A DNA stretch of 64,000 bases from Peptostreptococcaceae bacterium (GTDB lineage: Bacteria > Bacillota > Clostridia > Peptostreptococcales > Peptostreptococcaceae): contig CABIZO010000005.1 of NCBI GenBank assembly GCA_902363255.1, positions 223,928 through 287,927 on the forward strand, in the 5' to 3' direction. A model generated the notes under the pieces. It was given only the letters and a program-made list of their open reading frames with translations. It had not been told where the DNA came from and searched no databases. Shown here piece by piece: positions 9,445-17,755 of the stretch (positions are counted from its first letter, which is position 1; each line of letters starts with the position of its first letter). The position numbers and the translations under genes were made by a program.

Positions 9445-11632
9445 ATTGATCTTTTTTTATTAGCCAACCATAATATCCATTATTATTTTTTTCATACTTA
9501 AGTATGGCATCAAATTTATTACCATCCTTGCCGGTCATGGATTTGACTTTAGCCTCGCCTTTTTTTAGTAAGCTTTTAACCATAGTTTTTGTTGGTTTCT
9601 TTTTAAATAATTGCAAGTATTTATCATCTTTGAAGATACCATATTTACAACTGTTATAATTTGTACAGAAGAATCCTTTTTCACTTTCCATTACATCATT
9701 ACCACAAACTGGACATTTACCTAGGGAAGCATTATTACTAGACTTAGTCGTTTTAGTGGTTGATTTTGCAGATTTCTTAGAAGCTACATGAGCTTTATCG
9801 CTTACAAATTTTTTAGTTTTAGCATTATAAGTGAAATTTTCTGTGGAAATCTTCTTTGGTTTATCATATTTAATTTGATTAACACTATTCCAAATAAAGT
9901 TCATTATATTATTTAAATATTCTTTTCTGGTAAATTGACCTTTTTGAATATCACTTAAACTTTTTTCTAGCTTACCAGTATAGTCAACGTCAAATAATTC
10001 TTTGACAGGGAAGATTTCTACTAGATTTTTACCTAAATCAGTTATAAAGTAAGACTTTCCTTTTTTAGTGACGTATCCAACTTGACCTATTTTCTTCAGT
10101 ACGTCAGCACGTGTGGCAGAAGTACCTATGGAATAACCAGATAATACAGCAGTATCTTCTTCAGATACATTTTTACCGCAGTTTTTCATAGCTTTAAGCA
10201 AAGTATCTTCTGTGTATGGTTTAGGAGGAGTAGTTTGCTTACTTATAGGTTTTACTTCGATAACATCTACAGTTTCGTTTTTATCCATCATAGGAAGTAA
10301 GTCATCTTTTTCTTCTTTATTATAAACTTCCAAGTATCCTTTAACTTTTAACACCTTTCCCTTAGTAAGGAAAATATTCCTATCAACATCAGTTTTTATC
10401 TCTGTATTTTCGTACTCTGCAGGAGGCATAAAGTTTGCTATAAATCTATCCTTGATGGTATTGTAAACAATCGCTTCATCAGGAGTTAGATTTGTAGGGA
10501 TTATATACGTAGGTGTGATGGCACTATGGCTATCAACTTTTGAAGAGTCAAAAACTCTTTTCGTTTTAGTAAATTTAATTTTATTTTCATAATGAAGACC
10601 TTTTTTTAATTTATCCAAAGTTTGAGCAGTCTTATCAACTAAACTTTCTTCAAGGTAGATAGAGTCAGTTCTTGGGTAAGTAATATATCCACCTTTTCCT
10701 TTACCTTCATATAAAGACTGACAAACGCTTAAAACTTTATCTGATGTAAAGTGACTATACTTAGAAGTTATAAAACCTTGAAGTGAAGTTAGAGAGAATA
10801 ATTTAGGCGCAAATTCTTTAGAAGTAGTAACTTTTTTATCAGTTATTATTCCTTCTTCAGAAGTAATACTATCAATTATTGCTTTAGCTTCCTCAGGTGT
10901 ATCAAATTTACTATTTTTATTTTTTACTAATTTACCTTTATATTCACCATTTTTACATCTAAAACTTCCTTCAATCTCAAAATAAGTTTTAGGAATGAAA
11001 TTTCTTATTTCCATATCTCTATCATAAACTAGTTTTACAGTAGGAAGTATAACACGTCCTATATTTAATAATTTACCATTTCCATATTTCAGTGTGGCGA
11101 TAGAAGTAAAGTTTATACCGATTAACCAGTCTGTTATTAATCTTGTGTAACCAGCAGCTTGTAGGTTTCTCATCTCTTCGTCGTCTTTAAGATTCTGAAG
11201 ACCTTTTGTAATATCTTGAGGTGTCCACTCATTAACTAATATTCTTTTTACAGGTTTCTTATTTTTTGCCATAAGAAAAATTAAAAAAGATATTAGCTCA
11301 CCTTCTCGGTCATTATCTGTTGCATTTATTATATATTCAATATCATTTCTGTTTAATAAGGTTTTAATTACATTAAATTGTTCTTTTTTAGAATCTTCAA
11401 CTTTAAATTTAAATCTATCTTGTGGAATGAAAGGAAAATTATCCATTTTCCATGATCCAGAATATTTATCTTTATCATAATCTTTCATATCATATAGAGA
11501 TACTAAATGTCCAACTGCATAAGTGACAATATATCCATTTCCTTCAAAATATCCATTATGCCTAGTTTTTGCACCTAGAAAGGATGCAATAGTCTTAGCA
11601 ACGGATGGTTTTTCCGCTAAAATAAGTTTCAT
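9443..11632 (-). CDS. topB: DNA topoisomerase III
   Basis: A 729-aa type IA topoisomerase that passes single strands to decatenate or relax DNA. The Toprim domain opens with KLILAEKPSVAKTIA and has the metal-binding ATDNDREGE motif (D106, D108). The catalytic tyrosine is Y319 in GGYITYPRTDS. Near the C-terminus a four-cysteine zinc ribbon (CPVC...CTNYNSC) and a final KPTKTMVKSLL repeat domain are visible. The start is set at 11632: there the minus strand has AGGAGG, TATAAA, ATG; the frame open further upstream to 11686 has no such site. No integrative-element genes surround it, so this looks like the chromosomal housekeeping copy. Confidence 0.93.
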   Translation of the reverse strand: MKLILAEKPSVAKTIASFLGAKTRHNGYFEGNGYIVTYAVGHLVSLYDMKDYDKDKYSGSWKMDNFPFIPQDRFKFKVEDSKKEQFNVIKTLLNRNDIEYIINATDNDREGELISFLIFLMAKNKKPVKRILVNEWTPQDITKGLQNLKDDEEMRNLQAAGYTRLITDWLIGINFTSIATLKYGNGKLLNIGRVILPTVKLVYDRDMEIRNFIPKTYFEIEGSFRCKNGEYKGKLVKNKNSKFDTPEEAKAIIDSITSEEGIITDKKVTTSKEFAPKLFSLTSLQGFITSKYSHFTSDKVLSVCQSLYEGKGKGGYITYPRTDSIYLEESLVDKTAQTLDKLKKGLHYENKIKFTKTKRVFDSSKVDSHSAITPTYIIPTNLTPDEAIVYNTIKDRFIANFMPPAEYENTEIKTDVDRNIFLTKGKVLKVKGYLEVYNKEEKDDLLPMMDKNETVDVIEVKPISKQTTPPKPYTEDTLLKAMKNCGKNVSEEDTAVLSGYSIGTSATRADVLKKIGQVGYVTKKGKSYFITDLGKNLVEIFPVKELFDVDYTGKLEKSLSDIQKGQFTRKEYLNNIMNFIWNSVNQIKYDKPKKISTENFTYNAKTKKFVSDKAHVASKKSAKSTTKTTKSSNNASLGKCPVCGNDVMESEKGFFCTNYNSCKYGIFKDDKYLQLFKKKPTKTMVKSLLKKGEAKVKSMTGKDGNKFDAILKYEKNNNGYYGWLIKKDQ

Positions 11633-11795
11633 TTTATACCTCCTTTTGAACATTACAATATTACCATATATATTGGAACTACTCAAGTATTTGGAAATTA
11701 AATTCTAATATACTTACATAATGTTACATATTATAGTAAAATATAAAAGTGTTTGAAATAAGATGAAAAATAATAACCTTAAAGGAGATAATAGA

Positions 11796-12230
11796 ATGAA
11801 AAATATTAAAATTCAATATCTTAATGACGAGATAAAAAGATTAGAATATATAGATGGAAAATCTGATTGGATAGATTTAAGAGCTGCTGAAAGAGTAGAA
11901 CTAAAGGCTGGAGAATTTAAATTAATACACTTAGGTGTGGCGATGGAGTTACCAGAAGGATATGAAGCTCATATAGTACCAAGAAGTAGTACTTTTAAAA
12001 ACTTTGGAATAATTCAAACAAACCATTGCGGTATAGTTGATAATACATATTGTGGACCAAATGATTGGTGGTTTATGCCAGCATTTGCTCTTAGGGATAC
12101 AGTAATAGAAATAAACGATAGAATATGTCAATTTAGAATACAAGAAAATCAACCTAAGATAGTCTTTGATGAAGTAGAAAAACTTCAATCAGAAGATAGA
12201 GGTGGTATAGGAAGTACTGGTAAAAAATAA
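11796..12230 (+). CDS. dut: dUTP diphosphatase (dUTPase)
   Basis: A 144-aa trimeric-type dUTPase that hydrolyses dUTP to dUMP and pyrophosphate, keeping uracil out of DNA and feeding dTMP synthesis. Motifs: WIDLRAAERV near the N-terminus, PRSSTFKNFGIIQTNHCGIVD in the active site, and the glycine-rich C-terminal motif RGGIGSTGK. The insert CGPNDWWFMPAFALRDT is a clostridial/phage-type variation. I choose ATG 11796 because AAGGAG lies 8 bases upstream; the frame extends back to 11763 without a ribosome site. It is a single gene followed by a strong terminator. Confidence 0.9.
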   Translation: MKNIKIQYLNDEIKRLEYIDGKSDWIDLRAAERVELKAGEFKLIHLGVAMELPEGYEAHIVPRSSTFKNFGIIQTNHCGIVDNTYCGPNDWWFMPAFALRDTVIEINDRICQFRIQENQPKIVFDEVEKLQSEDRGGIGSTGKK

Positions 12231-12240
12231 TAAATTTATA

Positions 12241-12275
12241 TAATAGGTCAGCTAGAATTTAGCTGACCTATTATT
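12241..12275 (+). terminator. Terminator after dut
   Basis: TAATAGGTCAGCTA pairs perfectly with TAGCTGACCTATTA around a 5-base loop. The tail TTATATC is weak. Confidence 0.75.
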
Positions 12276-12433
12276 ATATCCAAATATTAGTACATTACCC
12301 ATGTAAATAATGTAAATAACTTCAAACTTATAGACAAGATGTTACATATTTGTAATAATACTAATAGTAATATTTAGAATCATTCTAAAAGATAATCCTT
12401 ATAGTTCATGACATATATATAAAATTACATTTG

Positions 12434-12471
12434 AGAGGAGTTGAGTAAATTATAACTTAAGTAAGTTATAA
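12434..12471 (+). promoter_or_regulatory. Ribosome site separated from the start codon by a perfect palindrome
   Basis: GAGAGGAG (12433-12440) is the only good ribosome site upstream of the hydrolase gene but is about 38 bases from its ATG (12479). Between them lie TTATAACTTA (12450-12459) and TAAGTTATAA (12462-12471), a perfect inverted repeat. Folding it would shorten the effective spacing to about 16 bases. The palindrome could equally be a protein-binding site in DNA. Confidence 0.4.
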
Positions 12472-12478
12472 TAAACTT

Positions 12479-13756
12479 ATGAGTATTGATAAAAAATACA
12501 TTTTAACAGGTTTAGTAGCATCATCAATCATGTTACATACAGGAATGACTATATCATTCGCAGATTCTGAATATATGGTAATAACAGCAAATTCAGTAAA
12601 CTTTAGAAGTGGACCATCAACAAGCTATTCATCACTTGGAAAGTTTAATAAAGGTGATAAAGTAGAGTACTTGGAGGAAAACGGTTCTTGGGTAAAGGTT
12701 AAATACTCTGGAAAAATAGGGTATGTATATGGAACTTATGTAGAAAAAGATACATCAGTCACTACAACAACAAAATATGTAACTGCTTCATCATTAAATG
12801 TTAGAAGTGGAGCATCAACAAGTTACTCAGTAGTAGGAAAACTATCAAAGGGAAGTAAGGTTGAAGTAATATCAACATCGAATGGATGGTCAAAGATAAA
12901 ATATAATGGTCAAACAGGATATGTTTCAAGTCAATATTTAAGTAGTAGTGCTCCAGAATCAAGTACAACAACAAAATATGTAACTGCTTCATCATTAAAT
13001 GTTAGAAGTGGAGCATCAACAAGCTATTCAGTGATAGGAACATTATCAAAAGGAAGTAAGGTTGAAGTAATATCTACGTCAAATGGATGGTCAAAAATAA
13101 AATATGATGGTCGAACAGGATATGTTTCAAGTCAATATTTAAGTAGTAGTGCTTCAGAATCAAGTACAACAACAAAATATGTAACTGCTTCATCATTAAA
13201 TGTTAGAAGTGGATCATCAACAAGCTATTCAGTGATAGGAACATTATCAAAAGGAAGCAAGGTTGAGGTAATATCAACATCAAATGGATGGTCAAAGATA
13301 AAATATAATGGTCAAACAGGATATGTTTCAAGTCAGTATTTAAGTAGTAGTTCTTCTGATAGCTCAAGTTCAACATCTTCATCGGCAAGTAAAGTTATAT
13401 CACTAGCTAAATCTTTACTTGGAAAGCCGTATGTATGGGGAGCTCAAGGACCAAGTAGCTTCGATTGTTCAGGATTTACTTATTATGTATTTAAGAATGC
13501 AGCTAATGTTACTTTACCAAGAGTTTCAAAGGACCAAAGTAAATATGGAACTTATGTAAGTAAAAGTAATTTAAAAATAGGTGATTTGATATTCTTTGAT
13601 ACAGATGGATCAAACAATGGAAATGTTAGTCACGTTGGAATATATTTAGGTAATAATGAGTTTATACATGCTTCATCAACTAAAGGAAAAGTTGTAATTT
13701 CGCAAATGAGTTCTTACTATAATGGTGCATATGTAAATGCTAGAAGAGTATTATAG
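12479..13756 (+). CDS. Secreted cell-wall hydrolase: four SH3b domains plus NlpC/P60
   Basis: A 425-aa exported peptidoglycan endopeptidase. Residues 1-29 look like a signal peptide. SH3b domains follow at about 33-92, 99-160, 166-228 and 233-290; the last three are almost identical in sequence with a 67-residue period, the first is diverged. After a Ser-rich linker comes the NlpC/P60 domain (about 303-425) with catalytic Cys330 (SSFDCSGF), His385 (VSHVGIYL) and His397 (EFIHAS). It should bind the wall through SH3b and cut stem peptides. C. difficile has a similar wall hydrolase near its camA region. No ribosome site is close to the ATG. Confidence 0.92.
   Translation: MSIDKKYILTGLVASSIMLHTGMTISFADSEYMVITANSVNFRSGPSTSYSSLGKFNKGDKVEYLEENGSWVKVKYSGKIGYVYGTYVEKDTSVTTTTKYVTASSLNVRSGASTSYSVVGKLSKGSKVEVISTSNGWSKIKYNGQTGYVSSQYLSSSAPESSTTTKYVTASSLNVRSGASTSYSVIGTLSKGSKVEVISTSNGWSKIKYDGRTGYVSSQYLSSSASESSTTTKYVTASSLNVRSGSSTSYSVIGTLSKGSKVEVISTSNGWSKIKYNGQTGYVSSQYLSSSSSDSSSSTSSSASKVISLAKSLLGKPYVWGAQGPSSFDCSGFTYYVFKNAANVTLPRVSKDQSKYGTYVSKSNLKIGDLIFFDTDGSNNGNVSHVGIYLGNNEFIHASSTKGKVVISQMSSYYNGAYVNARRVL
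12773..13375 (+). repeat. Three tandem 201-bp repeats coding SH3b domains
   Basis: Each unit codes 67 residues starting KYVTASSLNVRSG (units at 12773, 12974 and 13175). Units differ at only a few codons, which suggests recent duplication or gene conversion. Confidence 0.9.
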
Positions 13757-13759
13757 ATT

Positions 13760-13793
13760 AAAAGCTGTCTCTATTTTTAGAGGCAGTTTTTTT
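13760..13793 (+). terminator. Terminator after wall hydrolase gene
   Basis: AGCTGTCTCTA pairs with TAGAGGCAGT (with a G-U pair) and is followed by seven T. Confidence 0.85.
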
Positions 13794-13903
13794 ATAGGAA
13801 ATTATATGTGTAATAAAAAATTATACATTATCTTTATATTAAGAAGAGAAGTTTTAAAATTATAGAACTTTTAAACTTATATAGTTTATACAAAAAATAA
13901 ATA

Positions 13904-13912
13904 TGTTATAAT
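13904..13912 (+). promoter_or_regulatory. Extended -10 promoter of the CamA-like gene
   Basis: TGTTATAAT is an extended -10 element (TGnTATAAT) with only a weak -35. A transcript starting ~7 bases on would have a leader of about 30 bases ending in GGGGGG. Confidence 0.5.
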
Positions 13913-13950
13913 TTCAACAGAGGGGATGAAGTTTGTAAGGGGGGATAAAA

Positions 13951-15726
13951 ATAGATAACTATGAACTTGCAAAATCATATGAAGAAAGCTTACCTTTATA
14001 TGATAAAAAAATAAAGGGGATTTACTATACGCCAAAAATAATTGTTAATTATATATTAGAAGAAATGTTTAGAAGTCATCATATAGTTAAAAATCCTGAG
14101 CCTAAGATTTTAGATTTATCATGTGGATGTGGAAACTTTTTAATAGAAGCTTATGATATACTCTATAGACTGATAGAAAATAATATAGATGAAATAAACA
14201 AAGAATATGGTGAAAACTATATCAATAATATAAGTAATCATATTATAAGTAAATGTATTTATGGAGTAGATATAGATAAAGATGCCATAAATATTTTAAA
14301 ACAAACTTTAAACAAAAAGAAATTATATTATGACAATAAAGAAAAAGACACACCAATAATCATAAATAACATAAGGTGTGAGGATGCTCTAAGAAAAAAA
14401 TTTCCCATTAAATTTGATTATATTATAGGAAACCCGCCATATATAGGTCACAAGATGCTAGATAAGGATTACAAAAAATTTCTATTAAGTGAATATAAAG
14501 AAGTTTATAAAGATAAGGCTGATATGTATTTTTGCTTTTATAAAAAAGCTTTAGATATAATAAAAGATGAAGGTAAGATAGGTTTTATTACACCTAGATA
14601 CTTTTTAGAAAGTCCATCAGGTGAACTTCTTAGAAACTATCTTTGGCAGAATTGTGATATAAAGAAGATTATAGATTTAAAAAATGTTAATGTATTTAAA
14701 AGTTTAGGCATATCACCTCTCATAGCTATTTTAGAGATGAAATCAAATTTTAATATAGTAGCTACATATAAAATAAGAGAAAATATAAATATAGATAATA
14801 TAGATACCCTAAGAATATTATTAAAAAGTGATAAATGTGAAAAAATAAGTGTTAATCAAAAAGATTTACAAAATAATTGGATAATACTTAATGACGAAGA
14901 TAAAATACTTTATGAAAGAATTGAAGATAAATGCGAATATACTTTGGAAGATATATGTGTGAGCTTTCAGGGAATAATTACTGGTTGTGATAAAGCGTTT
15001 ATATTAAATTCTGAAGATGAAAGAATAGATCATATTGACAAGAAGCTATTAAAGCCCTGGATAAAAAATAAAAATGTAAATCAATATACAATAGAAGAAA
15101 GTAGTCAAAAATTAATTTATGCAAATGATATTGATGAAATTAATGATTATCCTTATATTGAAGAAATGTGCTTCAAACCTTATAAAGATAAGTTAAAAAA
15201 TAGGAGAGAATGTATAAGGGAAGTTAGAAAATGGTATGAGCTTCAATGGGGAAGAGAAACTAGTTTATTTGAAAGAAAAAAAATAATGTATCCATATAAA
15301 AGCTCTAATAATAAGTTTGCCATAGATGAGAATAATAACTTTAGTAGTGCTGACGTATATTCTTTCTATATTAAAGATGAATATAAAAATATGTTTTCAT
15401 ACGAGTATATGGTAGGAATGCTAAATAGTGAAATATATGATAGATATTTTAAAATGATTGGAAAGGGTATGGGAAATAAAATATATGATTATTATCCAAA
15501 TAAAGTAATGAAGTTAAAGATCTTTAAAGATGAAAATTATAGTAAAATAGAGACCCTTAGCAAAAAGATAATTTCTGTAAAAAAAGAAATAAAATTGAGC
15601 AAAAACAGTGTAAAGTTGCAAGGTAAAAAAAATGCCCTTAATAAGGAAATTAATTACCTTGAAAATGAAAGCCATTTCCTGCAAAATAAAATTAACGAAT
15701 TAATTAATAAATCACTTAATTTATAG
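13951..15726 (+). CDS. camA: CamA-like orphan DNA adenine-N6 methyltransferase, probable ATA start
   Basis: The methyltransferase body is clear: an S-adenosylmethionine site (LDLSCGCGNFL), the catalytic NPPY of N6-adenine enzymes, and a C-terminal recognition region with SFQGIITGCDKAFIL, WYELQWGRE and YDYYPNKVMK. From memory these match C. difficile CamA, which methylates the last A of CAAAAA and affects sporulation. The first ATG (14065) would delete the conserved GIYYTPK segment. The frame continues upstream to codon ATA at 13951, 6 bases after AGGGGGG, giving DNYELAKSYEESL, collinear with the CamA N-terminus; the frame is closed by TAA at 13936. With that start it has 591 aa (CamA is 577) and NPPY at 161-164. 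No restriction gene is adjacent. Either initiation is at AUA or the base is an error/mutation of ATG. Confidence 0.85.
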   Translation: MDNYELAKSYEESLPLYDKKIKGIYYTPKIIVNYILEEMFRSHHIVKNPEPKILDLSCGCGNFLIEAYDILYRLIENNIDEINKEYGENYINNISNHIISKCIYGVDIDKDAINILKQTLNKKKLYYDNKEKDTPIIINNIRCEDALRKKFPIKFDYIIGNPPYIGHKMLDKDYKKFLLSEYKEVYKDKADMYFCFYKKALDIIKDEGKIGFITPRYFLESPSGELLRNYLWQNCDIKKIIDLKNVNVFKSLGISPLIAILEMKSNFNIVATYKIRENINIDNIDTLRILLKSDKCEKISVNQKDLQNNWIILNDEDKILYERIEDKCEYTLEDICVSFQGIITGCDKAFILNSEDERIDHIDKKLLKPWIKNKNVNQYTIEESSQKLIYANDIDEINDYPYIEEMCFKPYKDKLKNRRECIREVRKWYELQWGRETSLFERKKIMYPYKSSNNKFAIDENNNFSSADVYSFYIKDEYKNMFSYEYMVGMLNSEIYDRYFKMIGKGMGNKIYDYYPNKVMKLKIFKDENYSKIETLSKKIISVKKEIKLSKNSVKLQGKKNALNKEINYLENESHFLQNKINELINKSLNL

Positions 15727-15784
15727 CAATTTTACTCAATTTAATTCATATAATAAAACAATGAATTATTTGGGGGTGAGATAA

Positions 15785-16129
15785 GTGATAAATATGAACA
15801 TAAATGAAGATGAAAAAAGAGTTTATGTTGATGTAAATGGTTTTATAAGTAAAAAAGAGGCAAGGAATTTTTTGAACACTTATAATCAGACAATGAAAAA
15901 TAAAAAATCATCATTATATAAGTTAGTCGTTTCACCATCATATTTTGAATGTGAAGATGAAGAAGACATAAGAACAGTATGCATGGCTTTCCTTAAAACA
16001 GGATATAAGAAGATTTATCTTGTAGATGAAGAAAATTATATAATGAGTAATTTATCACTAAAACCAATTGAAAAGAAATTATTTTTAAAGTCAGTTAAAG
16101 TTGTAAATACCAAAGGGGCTATAAAATAA
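15785..16129 (+). CDS. Small conserved-looking protein of unknown function
   Basis: A 114-aa soluble, charged protein beginning at GTG, 8 bases after GGGGG. No signal peptide, membrane helix or metal motif is evident. The alternating hydrophobic pattern (KRVYVDVNGFIS, YKLVVSPSYF, YKKIYLVDEENYI) suggests a small alpha/beta fold such as a STAS-like domain, but I do not recognise the family. It sits 58 bases after the methyltransferase and about 60 before patatin, same strand, no terminator between, so it is probably cotranscribed with both. Confidence 0.7.
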   Translation: MINMNINEDEKRVYVDVNGFISKKEARNFLNTYNQTMKNKKSSLYKLVVSPSYFECEDEEDIRTVCMAFLKTGYKKIYLVDEENYIMSNLSLKPIEKKLFLKSVKVVNTKGAIK

Positions 16130-16141
16130 CATGGAAAAAAT

Positions 16142-16175
16142 ATGGAGAATATATTATATTATATATATTCTCCAT
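16142..16175 (+). other. Perfect 13-bp hairpin before the patatin gene
   Basis: ATGGAGAATATAT (16142-16154) and ATATATTCTCCAT (16163-16175) are perfect inverted repeats with an 8-base loop. There is no U tract. It ends 18 bases before the chosen patatin start and could stabilise or process the mRNA. Confidence 0.6.
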
Positions 16176-16193
16176 GAAAAGTTAGGTGATAAA

Positions 16194-17381
16194 ATGAAAA
16201 AAGGTCTTGTATTAGAAGGTGGGGGAACAAAAGGCGCTTATCAAATAGGAGCATATAGAGCCTTAACAGATTTAGGGATACAGTTTACTGGCATAGCAGG
16301 AACTTCTATAGGAGCACTTAATGGGGCACTTATTGCTCAAGGAGATTTTGACGCTATGGAAGATATTTGGGTAAACTATGATTACAAAAGCTTTATGAAT
16401 ATAGATGAAGATACATATGAAAGGTATAAAAATATTGAAATGAAAACAAAAAACTTTCATGATGTAGTAGAACTAATAAATAAAGCTAGAAAAAACCAAG
16501 GTATAGATATAAGTCCACTTAGAAAATTACTAGAAGAGAAAATTGACGAAGAAAAAATAAGAAAATCTAATATAGATTTTGGAATAACTACTGCATATTG
16601 GGATGGTAGAATATTTCCGAAACTTCTTTATACAGATGATATACCAGAGGGAAGGTTAGTAGATTACTTAATAGCAAGTGCATCTTTACCAATATTCCAA
16701 TTGGACAAGCTTGATGACAAACTATATTTAGATGGAATGTTTTCTGATAATATACCAATTAATATGTTGGCACAAAAGGGATATAATGATATAGTAGTAA
16801 TTAGATTAGTTGATGACTTCCTTGGGAAGATGATAATAAATCGATATCAAGATTTGAACTTAAAAGTTATAGTTCCATCTCAGGACTTGGGAGGTTCACT
16901 TAACAAAGATAAGGATCATATTGAAACCAATATAAAGCTTGGATATCTTGATACGATGAAAGCTTATAAAAGATATGATGGTGTTAATTATTTCTTCAAT
17001 CTTGACTGTAAATACAATGAAGATTATTGTTTTAATAAAATATCTAACTTGAGTAAGGATACAATAAATGATTTATGTTATTTATTAAATATAAAAAAAG
17101 ATATAAATCGTAGAACCTTAATGGAAATTATAATACCTAGAATAATTGAAATTTTAGATATTGATAAAAACTCAAGTTACAAAGATATTTTTTACAGTAT
17201 ATATGAAAGAAAGCTTGAGGAAAATAATATAAATAGGATTGAACTTTATGATTTTAATAAAGTAGTCCAAATTTGTAATCAACAAATGAATGATGACAAA
17301 CTACTTGTCACTCACTCAAATAGTAAATTAGCGAAAATAATCACTAATCTGATTATTTATGATTTTAATAAACAAAAATAA
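16194..17381 (+). CDS. Patatin-like phospholipase
   Basis: A 395-aa serine acyl hydrolase acting on lipids. The patatin catalytic dyad is visible: oxyanion loop LEGGGTKGAYQ (8-17), nucleophile Ser38 in GTSIG, and Asp180 in LDGMFSDNIP. The C-terminal ~170 residues are an extension without recognisable motifs. No signal peptide, so cytoplasmic or membrane-peripheral. I place the start at ATG 16194 (after TTAGGTG) since the frame open from 16131 would run through the hairpin. It lies between the methyltransferase operon and ptsH, 45 bases from ptsH without a terminator. In C. difficile a patatin gene sits in the matching place (recalled). Confidence 0.87.
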   Translation: MKKGLVLEGGGTKGAYQIGAYRALTDLGIQFTGIAGTSIGALNGALIAQGDFDAMEDIWVNYDYKSFMNIDEDTYERYKNIEMKTKNFHDVVELINKARKNQGIDISPLRKLLEEKIDEEKIRKSNIDFGITTAYWDGRIFPKLLYTDDIPEGRLVDYLIASASLPIFQLDKLDDKLYLDGMFSDNIPINMLAQKGYNDIVVIRLVDDFLGKMIINRYQDLNLKVIVPSQDLGGSLNKDKDHIETNIKLGYLDTMKAYKRYDGVNYFFNLDCKYNEDYCFNKISNLSKDTINDLCYLLNIKKDINRRTLMEIIIPRIIEILDIDKNSSYKDIFYSIYERKLEENNINRIELYDFNKVVQICNQQMNDDKLLVTHSNSKLAKIITNLIIYDFNKQK

Positions 17382-17426
17382 GCTAATTATTTAATTAAAT
17401 TTTTTAATTTGCCTGGAGGTTGTAAA

Positions 17427-17687
17427 ATGGAAAAGGTAGTAGTAATCAAAAATGAAACAGGTTTACATGCAAGACCAGCTGGTATGTTTGTAAAAAAAGC
17501 ATCAGAATTCACTTCAACAGTTGAAGTAAAATGCAAAGGGAAAGTAGTAAACGCTAAATCAATAATGGGAATAATGAGTTTAGGCCTTGGAAAAGGTGAA
17601 GAAGTAACTATATGTGCAGCTGGTGCAGATGAAGAAGCAGCAGTTAACGCTTTAGTTGAATTAGTGGAATCTGGATTTGGTGAATAA
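17427..17687 (+). CDS. ptsH: Phosphocarrier protein HPr
   Basis: An 86-aa PTS phosphocarrier that takes phosphate from Enzyme I on a histidine and passes it to sugar-specific EIIA proteins. The active-site His14 (canonical His15) lies in TGLHARPAG; the regulatory serine, Ser45 (canonical Ser46), lies in AKSIMGIMSLG and would be the HPrK target in carbon catabolite control. Start is ATG 17427, preceded by GGAGG; the longer frame from 17409 begins inside that ribosome site. ptsI follows, with a small hairpin between. Confidence 0.96.
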   Translation: MEKVVVIKNETGLHARPAGMFVKKASEFTSTVEVKCKGKVVNAKSIMGIMSLGLGKGEEVTICAAGADEEAAVNALVELVESGFGE

Positions 17688-17695
17688 TCAAATAT

Positions 17696-17722
17696 AAACC
17701 TGGGTATAGATTACCCAGGTTT
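17696..17722 (+). terminator. Intercistronic hairpin between ptsH and ptsI
   Basis: AAACCTGGGTA pairs perfectly with TACCCAGGTTT around TAGAT. Only four T follow, so it is probably a partial terminator or an mRNA stabiliser that favours HPr over Enzyme I. Confidence 0.6.
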
Positions 17723-17755
17723 TAATGTAATAATATCTTTAGGAGGAAGAGCAAC

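Noticed and set aside
11949..12188. 79-codon minus-strand frame inside dut
   Set aside because: Antisense to the conserved dUTPase motifs.
14065..15726. Methyltransferase starting at its first ATG
   Set aside because: Would remove the conserved GIYYTPK segment; there is no ribosome site before 14065, whereas upstream coding is clear.
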